Shown here: positions 54,160 to 60,376 of the stretch, piece by piece
How positions within the stretch are numbered: position 1 is the first letter of the stretch
Layout of the letters: each line of letters opens with the position of its first letter
Assembly (NCBI RefSeq): GCF_031846515.1
Contig: NZ_JAVRHO010000021.1
Span: 1 to 60,376 of the forward strand
Length of the DNA stretch: 60,376 nt
From: Autumnicola lenta
Lineage (GTDB): Bacteria; Bacteroidota; Bacteroidia; Flavobacteriales; Flavobacteriaceae
Direction of reading: 5' to 3'
Notes under the pieces: generated by a model
What the model was told of the DNA's origin: nothing
The model's database searches: none
What the model saw: only the letters and a program-made list of their open reading frames with translations
Program-made: the position numbers and the translations under genes

Positions 54160-55241
54160 TATTCGTGAAAAGACATATGCTGATAAGCCGTCTGTAAATT
54201 TTGCCATTTTTGCTGAAGTGGCTCACCTTTTTCCAGAACCTTCATACCCAACTTCGGAATAATTGCCGCTACAGAGTGATAGCAAAATTCTGAAAGTTGT
54301 AAGCCAATGCTACTTACCTCTTTTTCTAAAGGATCTTTTCCGTCGAGATGATTCTCCCAGCTTTTTTCCAGTTTTTGATAAAAAGCTTCGGTTAATCCCG
54401 ATTTCTGTTCTGAAAATTCTCCTATTTTTCTTGCTACATATTTATAGCGATCCGGCTGAAACTGTTGCCAAAGCTCCTTTTTCTCTTCGAGTAATCCTGA
54501 AATTGAATTCCACACCGCCTCACTTATCCCACAAACCACCGGCACAAAACATGCCCTCGCAAAAAGTAAAAAAGGATAAGAAGCCAAGGGGTAACCTGAT
54601 TGTCGCGGATTTTCAGCAAGATTGAAAAAATCTGAATAAGGAATTTCAGCCTCTTCAAGGATTATAGAATGACTGCAGGTAAGCGGCAATCCCACTGCAT
54701 TCCAGTCGGGGTCGATATTTGCCAATTTTCGGGCTACAACAAAAGCTGAAATCTCACCGTCCTTCTTTGTTACTCCGGTGTACATCGATGCCTGTTCACT
54801 GCCGCTACAATAACTCCATTTGCCGCTCACTTTGTAGGTGTTGTTATCCATCTTAAAAGCTTTTCCGACTGGTTTTCCGCTACCCGCAACCAGCGCATTT
54901 TTCGGACTAAAATATTTTTCGGCAGTTTCAGGATGCATGTAATCTGCAAAATACGCCCCTCCCACTCCTATTGCCAGCAGCCATCCCCAGTTTCCGTCCA
55001 AAGCAGCAGCATTTTCTATCCATTTGCTGCCTTCAGGTAAAGGAAGGGCGAGTCCGTTATAGGGTTTCCCCAGGAACATTTTAAATAAATCGGCACGGTA
55101 ATGTGCCGCTAAAGCTTCAGCATTTAATTTACCCTGGGGTTTTTCATTTTCCCTTCGGAAGAAAAAGGAAAACGCATGCTGATTGTCCTTTATCCATTTT
55201 TTATCTGAAGTTTTTATGGCTTCAATTGCCTTCTCCCACAT
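54156..55241 (-). CDS. Acyl-CoA dehydrogenase-like flavoprotein
   Basis: The 361-aa protein follows the acyl-CoA dehydrogenase layout: an N-terminal helical part and a middle beta domain (VSGKWSYCSGSEQASMYTGV, then DPDWNAVGLPLTCSHSIILE). A C-terminal helical part ends near SEFCYHSVAAIIPKL. NWGWLLAIGVGGAYFADYMH matches the flavin-side helix. The clear catalytic Glu and the C-terminal FAD-binding motifs of typical members are not obvious, so it may be a divergent flavin-dependent oxidase or monooxygenase rather than a fatty-acid enzyme. It is cytoplasmic and monocistronic. Confidence 0.75.
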   Translation of the reverse strand: MWEKAIEAIKTSDKKWIKDNQHAFSFFFRRENEKPQGKLNAEALAAHYRADLFKMFLGKPYNGLALPLPEGSKWIENAAALDGNWGWLLAIGVGGAYFADYMHPETAEKYFSPKNALVAGSGKPVGKAFKMDNNTYKVSGKWSYCSGSEQASMYTGVTKKDGEISAFVVARKLANIDPDWNAVGLPLTCSHSIILEEAEIPYSDFFNLAENPRQSGYPLASYPFLLFARACFVPVVCGISEAVWNSISGLLEEKKELWQQFQPDRYKYVARKIGEFSEQKSGLTEAFYQKLEKSWENHLDGKDPLEKEVSSIGLQLSEFCYHSVAAIIPKLGMKVLEKGEPLQQKWQNLQTAYQHMSFHEY

Positions 55242-55454
55242 GAGATATTCATTTTCATTTTTTACAATGCTAAGGAATAAAAAAATAGAAACACTTTGCT
55301 CAGGAATTATTAAAACCTCAAAATAACATTACTAAAAGTCCAGAAGCATACCAAAATTAACATGTTGTTATAGAAAGCTTCAGAGTATCTTTTTGTGAAC
55401 CTGAGGGATTATCACGAAATTGAAGAAAAGAAGTTTAATTAAAAGCCAATAAAA

Positions 55455-55805
55455 ATGATTCAACTTTCAGCAGAAGAGAACGTAGTATACACGATTGCAG
55501 AAGAAAAATTAACCGATGAGGATTACAATAAGATCATTCCTTTTCTTCAGGAAAAAATCAGGTCATTTGGGAAAATACGTTGGTACTTTGAGATGCAGGA
55601 TTTTGAAGGTTGGTCTTTGAGTGCTATGTGGCGGGACGCAAAATTCGATTTTGAGTATAACGAGAATATGGAAAAAATCGCCATGGTGGGAGCTGATGAA
55701 TGGGAAAAAGGCCTTACCCAATTGATGAAACCCTTTGCCAAAGCCGAGGTTAGATTTTTCGAAATTAACGAAAAGCAAACAGCAAAGACCTGGATTAAGG
55801 AGTGA
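55455..55805 (+). CDS. SpoIIAA-like (STAS-fold) protein
   Basis: The 116-aa protein matches the SpoIIAA-like family seen as stand-alone STAS-related proteins: VVYTIAEEKLTDEDYNKIIP, then KIRWYFEMQDFEGWSLSAMW, then KIAMVGADEWEKGLTQLMKP. There is no conserved phospho-Ser as in true anti-anti-sigma factors. In other bacteria these genes occur beside stress genes and may bind lipids or small molecules; the role is not established. It precedes the MhqO/MhqD-like pair by 128 bp on the same strand. Confidence 0.85.
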   Translation: MIQLSAEENVVYTIAEEKLTDEDYNKIIPFLQEKIRSFGKIRWYFEMQDFEGWSLSAMWRDAKFDFEYNENMEKIAMVGADEWEKGLTQLMKPFAKAEVRFFEINEKQTAKTWIKE

Positions 55806-55933
55806 AAATTAAACTCTGTTAGCCAATTCTTATGTGGTAAGATTCTTCAGAAAAAATTAGAAAAAGAATAACATTTGTATATACAAATATTGTTTAAACA
55901 TGAACTATATTCGTAATTCAAATACTTCATTTT

Positions 55934-56893
55934 ATGGGAAATTTACTTACAGGATTGCACCACGTTACCTCCTTTGCATCCAATCCGCAGAAGAACGTGG
56001 ATTTTTACGCCGGCATACTCGGACTTCGAATGGTTAAAAAAACAGTGAACTTTGATGCTCCCCATATTTATCACCTCTACTATGGCGATGAACTTGGGCA
56101 GCCGGGAACTATCCTCACATTTTTTCCTTATAATGGGATTGGCAAAGGCCGCAAAGGGAATGGACAGGTGACGGTTACCTCCTTCTCTATCCCTGAAAAT
56201 TCGCTGGAATACTGGATGCGTCGTCTTGACAAATTCAAAGTTTCCTATCATAAACCTGTTCAATATTTCAACAAGGAAACTTCTATATATTTTGAAGATA
56301 ATGACGGGATGGGAATCGAACTTGTTGCTAATAATAACGATAATCGTCCGGGATTTTCCTACGGACAAATTCCGCAGGAATTTGCAGTAAAGGGATTTTA
56401 CGGGGTGACGATTGGGCAAAGTAATCCCAAAGCAACATTAGCACTTTTAACTGAAGAAATGGAGCACAAACAAATCCTGGAACAGGACAACAGGATACGA
56501 CTCACAACTACAGATAGAGCCGGAAGTTATGTAGATATTGTTACAGATGCCACTGCACCCAGAGGTTTAGGTGGTGCGGGAACTGTGCATCACGTAGCTT
56601 TTGCCACGCCGAATGACGCTACGCAGCTTGAATTCAGGGAAAAATTGCTGAAAAACGGAATCTTAGAACCTACTCCTGTACTCGACAGGCAGTATTTCCA
56701 TTCGATCTATTTTCGGGAGCCGGGCGGAGTATTATTTGAAGTAGCGACCAATGATATTGGTTTTACTATAGACGAAACTGAAGAAGAACTGGGTACAGAA
56801 TTGAAATTGCCTTCCTGGGAAGAGAAAAATAGAGCCGCGATAGAAAACGGACTCGATCCTATTGAAGCTAATATCGAAAAATTCAGAGACTAA
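55934..56893 (+). CDS. Ring-cleaving dioxygenase, MhqO-like
   Basis: The 319-aa VOC-superfamily protein has two tandem modules. The first is GLHHVTSFASNPQKNVDFYA with YAGILGLRMVKKTVNFDAP. The second is GTVHHVAFATPNDATQLEF, with the metal Glu in PGGVLFEVATND. In Bacillus subtilis MhqO homologues act on methylhydroquinone and other quinone-like electrophiles and lie beside MhqD hydrolases. Here the stop TAA overlaps the next ATG by one base, so the pair is translationally coupled. The substrate in this organism is inferred. Confidence 0.9.
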   Translation: MGNLLTGLHHVTSFASNPQKNVDFYAGILGLRMVKKTVNFDAPHIYHLYYGDELGQPGTILTFFPYNGIGKGRKGNGQVTVTSFSIPENSLEYWMRRLDKFKVSYHKPVQYFNKETSIYFEDNDGMGIELVANNNDNRPGFSYGQIPQEFAVKGFYGVTIGQSNPKATLALLTEEMEHKQILEQDNRIRLTTTDRAGSYVDIVTDATAPRGLGGAGTVHHVAFATPNDATQLEFREKLLKNGILEPTPVLDRQYFHSIYFREPGGVLFEVATNDIGFTIDETEEELGTELKLPSWEEKNRAAIENGLDPIEANIEKFRD

Positions 56894-57504
56894 TGCACGA
56901 CTATAATATTACAGAACGAGGAGTTGCTCTTCAGGAAGCAGAGCATGCAATAATTCTGCTTCATGGTCGGGGTGCCAGTGCAGAAGATATTCTTCCACTC
57001 GCGAAGGAATTCAGCATTAAAAATTGCTATTTGGCTGCGCCGCAAGCCACTCATAGCACATGGTATCCCACAAGTTTCATGGCTGAAGAAGAAGCAAACG
57101 AGCCGTGGTTATCTTCAGCGGTAGATGTTGTAAAACGGCTTATTGACGAAACTGCTGAACATATTCCGCTTAACAAGATTTACGTTATGGGTTTTTCACA
57201 AGGTGCCTGTCTTACTTTGGAAGTTGCCACCAGGTATGCCAATGAATACGGAGGAATTGTAGCTTTTACCGGCGGACTTATAGGCAAAGAATTAAAAACC
57301 GAACGCTATAATGGCAATTTTAACGGAACGAAAGTTTTTATAGGATCGGGAGATAAAGATCCTCACGTTCCGTTATCCAGGATCAAGGAATCTAAAGAAA
57401 TATTAGAGAAAATGGGAGCCTCCGTGCAAATGGAAATCTACCCTGACCGCCCTCATACCATTACGATGGATGAGATCAATAAGGTTAATAAGCTCCTGTT
57501 TTAA
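56893..57504 (+). CDS. Alpha/beta hydrolase, MhqD/carboxylesterase-like
   Basis: The 203-aa hydrolase has an oxyanion region LLHGRGASAED, the nucleophile Ser102 in GFSQGACLTLE, an Asp near 155 in GSGDKDPHVPLSRI and His near 186 in DRPHTITMDE. This is the phospholipase/carboxylesterase (PF02230-type) family that includes MhqD. It follows the MhqO-like gene with a one-base overlap (TAATG). Together they probably detoxify quinones or related aromatic electrophiles. It is cytoplasmic. The spacer after it is filled with repeats. Confidence 0.9.
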   Translation: MHDYNITERGVALQEAEHAIILLHGRGASAEDILPLAKEFSIKNCYLAAPQATHSTWYPTSFMAEEEANEPWLSSAVDVVKRLIDETAEHIPLNKIYVMGFSQGACLTLEVATRYANEYGGIVAFTGGLIGKELKTERYNGNFNGTKVFIGSGDKDPHVPLSRIKESKEILEKMGASVQMEIYPDRPHTITMDEINKVNKLLF

Positions 57505-57575
57505 AGTGTCGTGTGAAATTTGCCAATTATCGGGCTAAAACTGAGCTGTTTTTAATAATTTTTCTCTTAAGAGCC

Positions 57576-57608
57576 AGACCTGTCAGGTTTTCAAAACCTG
57601 ACAGGTCT
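57576..57608. repeat. REP-like palindrome (33 bp)
   Basis: Perfect 16-bp arms AGACCTGTCAGGTTTT and AAAACCTGACAGGTCT around one C. It lies about 70 bp after the MhqD-like stop. Confidence 0.9.
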
Positions 57609-57724
57609 AAAAACAGTAGTACAAAATTGCCATTTTGAGAGGTGCACCAAAAACTGCAAATATCAAACATCAGGAAATCTAACGATATACTTAGATAAAG
57701 ATTCTAAAGTCTGTCTCCTTCAAT

Positions 57725-57754
57725 CCTGCGAGGTTTTGACAACCTCGTAGGTCT
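57725..57754. repeat. REP-like palindrome, degenerate
   Basis: CCTGCGAGGTT and AACCTCGTAGG form an imperfect stem, followed by TCT as in the perfect copies. The central word differs from that of the neighbouring palindromes. Confidence 0.6.
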
Positions 57755-57903
57755 GGATAGACTTCTATTTTCTAAAGTAAAGTTTATCTACAAGGTCAAA
57801 TAGGACTTTGCAGGAATTTCTCTTTCTTACAGGTATTTCTAATAGCAAAAAAGTTTAACCCAAAATTTGCCAATTATCGACCTGCTCTTGCGGAATCAGT
57901 TTG

Positions 57904-57941
57904 AGACCAAAAATACGAGGTTTTAAAAACCTATGAGGTCT
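57904..57941. repeat. REP-like palindrome, variant centre
   Basis: AGACC, a short insertion and ACGAGGTTTT pair with AAAACCTATGAGGTCT. The arms keep AGACC/GGTCT and AGGTTTT/AAAACCT but vary between them. Confidence 0.7.
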
Positions 57942-58049
57942 TTTTAGAAGTGTAGGCCGAAATTTGGCAATTATCGACCTCTTTTGTGAAAATGATCTTT
58001 TCAGAAGAAAAATGAGTTCTTTTACAAGAAATTTTTCAAATTAAATGCC

Positions 58050-58081
58050 AGACCTGTCAGGTTTTAAAACCTGACAGGTCT
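58050..58081. repeat. REP-like palindrome (perfect 32 bp)
   Basis: AGACCTGTCAGGTTTT is directly followed by its exact reverse complement with no spacer. Confidence 0.9.
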
Positions 58082-58108
58082 CTCCAGATAACAGTGTACG
58101 CGCCGGAA

Positions 58109-58144
58109 TTTATTAGAAAATTCGGACGATAGTCCGTATCTTTA
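58109..58144 (+). promoter_or_regulatory. Candidate promoter and operator of the M3 peptidase gene
   Basis: TATCTTTA (58137-58144) fits the Bacteroidota -7 consensus with one mismatch and lies 22 bp before the start codon. A small inverted repeat, CGGAC/GTCCG (58123-58136), abuts it. A TTTATTAG stretch about 20 bp upstream is a weak -33 candidate. Confidence 0.35.
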
Positions 58145-58165
58145 TCTTCTTTAAAACCACACAAA

Positions 58166-60313
58166 ATGAAATTAAAACCCCTAAAATTAATCGGAATTTT
58201 TGCCTTCGCATCAATCACCACATTGACGCAGGCACAACAAAACGACCAAAACCAAATGGATAATACACTGCTGCAGGAATGGGACGGACCTTATGAAGGA
58301 GTGCCCGATTTTGATAAAATGGAGGTGGATCTTATAAAACCTGCCATAGAAAAAGGCATGCAAATGCACCTGGCTGAAATTGACAAAATTGCCAGTAATC
58401 CAGAACCGCCTACTTTCGAAAACACGATAATTCCTATGGAAAAAGCCGGAGAAGCTCTGGATCGCGCTTTTACCTATTACGGTATTTACAGTAGCAATGT
58501 TTCCAGTCCTGAATTTAGGGAAGTTCAAAAAGAACTTTCCCCTAAAATTTCAGAATACAGTTCAAAAATTTCTCAAAACGAAGCTCTTTTTCAGCGTATA
58601 AAAAGCGTATACGAAGAGGCTCAAAAAGATTCCCTGGAAGCTGAGCAGCAAAGGACCATTGAGCTTATCTACAAGGATTTTGAAATGAGCGGCGCAAACT
58701 TGAGTAAAGAAGACAAGGAGCGATATGCCGAAATTAATAAGGAACTTTCCAGGCTGTACACTCAATTTTCGAACAATGTACTGGCCGAAGAAGAGAATTA
58801 CGTAGTTTATCTTGATGACAATCAAATTAGCGGATTACCGGAATCTTATGTGAAATCTGCAGCTACGGCCGCAGCTGAGCGTGGGCACGAAGGCGAATAT
58901 GCCGTTACAAACACCCGCTCTTCTATGGATCCTTTTTTAACTTATTCTGATGAAAGAGAACTCAGAGAAAAAGTCTGGAGAAATTACTACTCGCGTGGTG
59001 ATAACCAGGATGAGTTTGATAATAATGAAGTTATTTCTCAAATTCTGAAGCTAAGGGACGAGCGTGTAGAATTAATGGGCTACGACAATTATGCGCAATG
59101 GAGACTGCAGAACAGGATGGCTAAGAATCCGCAGAACGCCATGGAACTTATGGAAGCCGTTTGGCCGGCGGCGCTTGCCAGGGTTGAAGAGGAAGTAGCA
59201 GATATGCAGGCGATTGCAGATAAAGAAGGAAAGAATATTACAATCAAGCCCTGGGATTATCGCTATTATGCTGAAAAAGTGCGCCAGCAAAAATATGATC
59301 TGGACAGCGAAGAAGTAAAGCAGTATCTGGAATTAGGAAATCTTACCCAGGCGCTGTTTTTCACTGCCGGGGAATTGTTTAATTATAATTTCTCACCTGT
59401 AGAAAAAGGTACTGTTCCGGTTTTTCATGAAGATGTGAAAGTTTGGGAAGTGACCGATAAAACTACCGGTAATATTGTAGGTTTATGGTACCTCGATCCT
59501 TACGCACGGCAGGGAAAACGTTCCGGAGCATGGGCTACTACTTATAGAAGTGCTACCGAGTTAAAAGGAGATAAACCTGTTTTATCTTCAAACAATTCCA
59601 ATTTTATTAAGCCCGCACCGGGAGAACCGGTTTTGGTTTCCTGGGACGATGCTGAAACTTTTTTCCACGAATTCGGGCATGCACTGCATTTTCTTTCTGC
59701 AGATGTAAAATATCCAACTTTACAAGGTGGCGTAAGGGATTATACCGAATTTCAATCTCAGTTACTGGAGCGTTGGTTATCTACAGATAAGGTGATTAAT
59801 CAATTTTTGAAACATCACGAAACCGGGGAAGTTATTCCGCAGGACCTTGTTGAGAAAATCAAGAAAGCTTCAACATTTAACCAGGGATTTGCTACTACAG
59901 AATTCTTGGTTTCTGCACTTATGGACATGAAATATCATACTACAGATCCTGAAAATATTGATCCCAGGGAATTTGAAAAAGAGCAGTTAAAGGAGCTTGG
60001 AATGCCGGAACAAATTGTAATGAGGCACCGTTCCCCACATTTTGGCCACGTATTTTCGGGTGAAGGTTATGCTACGGGTTACTACGGATATTTATGGGCA
60101 GACGTTTTAACCTCTGATGCTGCGGAAGCTTTTGCTGAAGCTCCGGGAGGTTTTTACGACAAGGAAGTTGCACACAAACTGGTGCGTTTCCTTTTCGCCC
60201 CCAGAAATGCCATGGATCCCGCGGAAGCATACAGGAAATTCCGCGGAAGAGATGCCAACATAGATGCTTTGATGAGGGACAGAGGTTTTCCTGTGCCTTC
60301 AGATTCTAAATAA
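58166..60313 (+). CDS. dcp: M3-family peptidyl-dipeptidase (Dcp-like), secreted
   Basis: The 715-aa zinc peptidase has a signal peptide (LKLIGIFAFASITTLTQAQQ), so it acts in the periplasm. A long helical N-terminal half is followed by the thimet-oligopeptidase core with ETFFHEFGHALHFLSA (zinc motif HEFGH, residues 501-505). YTEFQSQLLERWLS follows with the third zinc ligand Glu, then RHRSPHFGHVFSGEGYATGY, the substrate-binding segment. Dcp removes dipeptides from the C termini of oligopeptides. Length is normal for the family. It is monocistronic, with a terminator starting 30 bp downstream. Confidence 0.95.
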   Translation: MKLKPLKLIGIFAFASITTLTQAQQNDQNQMDNTLLQEWDGPYEGVPDFDKMEVDLIKPAIEKGMQMHLAEIDKIASNPEPPTFENTIIPMEKAGEALDRAFTYYGIYSSNVSSPEFREVQKELSPKISEYSSKISQNEALFQRIKSVYEEAQKDSLEAEQQRTIELIYKDFEMSGANLSKEDKERYAEINKELSRLYTQFSNNVLAEEENYVVYLDDNQISGLPESYVKSAATAAAERGHEGEYAVTNTRSSMDPFLTYSDERELREKVWRNYYSRGDNQDEFDNNEVISQILKLRDERVELMGYDNYAQWRLQNRMAKNPQNAMELMEAVWPAALARVEEEVADMQAIADKEGKNITIKPWDYRYYAEKVRQQKYDLDSEEVKQYLELGNLTQALFFTAGELFNYNFSPVEKGTVPVFHEDVKVWEVTDKTTGNIVGLWYLDPYARQGKRSGAWATTYRSATELKGDKPVLSSNNSNFIKPAPGEPVLVSWDDAETFFHEFGHALHFLSADVKYPTLQGGVRDYTEFQSQLLERWLSTDKVINQFLKHHETGEVIPQDLVEKIKKASTFNQGFATTEFLVSALMDMKYHTTDPENIDPREFEKEQLKELGMPEQIVMRHRSPHFGHVFSGEGYATGYYGYLWADVLTSDAAEAFAEAPGGFYDKEVAHKLVRFLFAPRNAMDPAEAYRKFRGRDANIDALMRDRGFPVPSDSK

Positions 60314-60343
60314 ACTTCAGTTAGTTGAGCTGAATTTGAAATT

Positions 60344-60376
60344 AAAAAATCCCGTTCTGAATATTAAGAGCGGGAT
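60344..60376 (+). terminator. Terminator of the M3 peptidase gene (cut by window end)
   Basis: ATCCCGTTCT and AGAGCGGGAT form a stem about a short AT loop. The T tract would fall beyond the end of the window. Confidence 0.7.

Larger units (their letters stand above)
57515..58081. repeat. Alternating core-repeat and palindrome mosaic
   Basis: Two element types alternate across the 661-bp gap 57505-58165. Core copies lie at 57515-57535, 57623-57664 (a dimer), 57862-57883 and 57959-57980. REP-like palindromes lie at 57576-57608, 57725-57754, 57904-57941 and 58050-58081. The order is core, palindrome, four times over. No ORF is present. The same pairing occurs once more, in reverse order of types, at 39033-39144. 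Confidence 0.85.

Noticed and set aside
54715..54740. A core-like word (TTTGCCAATTTTCGGGC) inside the acyl-CoA dehydrogenase-like gene
   Set aside because: It encodes the in-frame peptide RKLANI in a well-formed protein, so chance or coding constraint explains it.
1..60376. tRNA, rRNA or riboswitch genes
   Set aside because: No cloverleaf, rRNA-like stretch or known riboswitch core was noticed by reading, though a covariance-model scan could not be run.

Overview
The window looks like chromosomal DNA of a flavobacterium (Bacteroidota, probably Flavobacteriaceae in the broad Gramella/Salegentibacter/Zunongwangia circle). The reasons are AT-rich sequence, many short-lipobox lipoproteins, families common in Bacteroidota (DUF4494, DUF3857 transglutaminases, MORN-repeat YwqK-like proteins, ScyD/ScyE-like proteins) and the palindromic intergenic repeats with AGACCTGTCAGG arms that I associate with this phylum. 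No rRNA, tRNA, CRISPR array, intact insertion sequence or prophage was found. The genus is inference only.

Layout. 0-5 kb: a coiled-coil lipoprotein, an Mrr-like restriction endonuclease, a PAS/LuxR regulator and a putative outer-membrane protein. 5-8.6 kb: a decaying stretch with a frameshifted universal stress protein and a truncated copy of the LuxR regulator, then a DUF1206 membrane protein. 8.9-14.7 kb: a ScyD/ScyE-like lipoprotein and a double-length UvrA-like ATPase with four ABC units. 15-19 kb: a dienelactone hydrolase followed by three more broken genes (fasciclin tail, universal stress protein, beta-lactamase-family hydrolase). 19.4-27 kb: a lipoprotein, a repeat-rich spacer, DUF4494, a membrane glycosyltransferase, an exact 164-bp tandem repeat array and katG. 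27-32 kb: an S41 protease, a small membrane ORF, a DnaQ/GIY-YIG fusion nuclease and a PhzF protein. 32-41 kb: an MscS channel, a broken HExxH membrane peptidase, a membrane-anchored EEP phosphatase/nuclease, xseA-xseB, a HipA-like kinase with DUF3037, HicA/HicB, and a TesA-like esterase. 40.8-55 kb: a YbbA/YbbP-type ABC system divergent from the esterase, a VOC protein, a three-gene TPR/MORN plus DUF3857 operon, WrbA, a pair of small membrane proteins and an acyl-CoA dehydrogenase-like protein. 55-60 kb: a SpoIIAA-like protein, an MhqO/MhqD-like pair, a mosaic repeat spacer and an M3 peptidase.

Themes. Oxidative and electrophile stress recur (KatG, WrbA, MhqO/MhqD, VOC proteins, DLH, universal stress proteins), as does DNA metabolism (UvrA-like, DnaQ/GIY-YIG, XseAB, Mrr-like, EEP). 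At least six genes are broken by frameshifts, in-frame stops or truncation.

The most unusual items are: (1) the four-ABC-unit UvrA-like protein whose second unit has lost its Walker A; (2) a dispersed intergenic repeat with core close to AAATTTGCCAATTATCGACC, which forms exact 164-bp tandem units upstream of katG, a roughly 300-bp array near 20 kb, and alternates strictly with palindromic REP-like elements at 57.5-58.1 kb; (3) the TPR/MORN operon pairing a transglutaminase-like protein that keeps its triad with a homologue that has lost it; and (4) the overlapping HipA-like kinase and DUF3037 genes.
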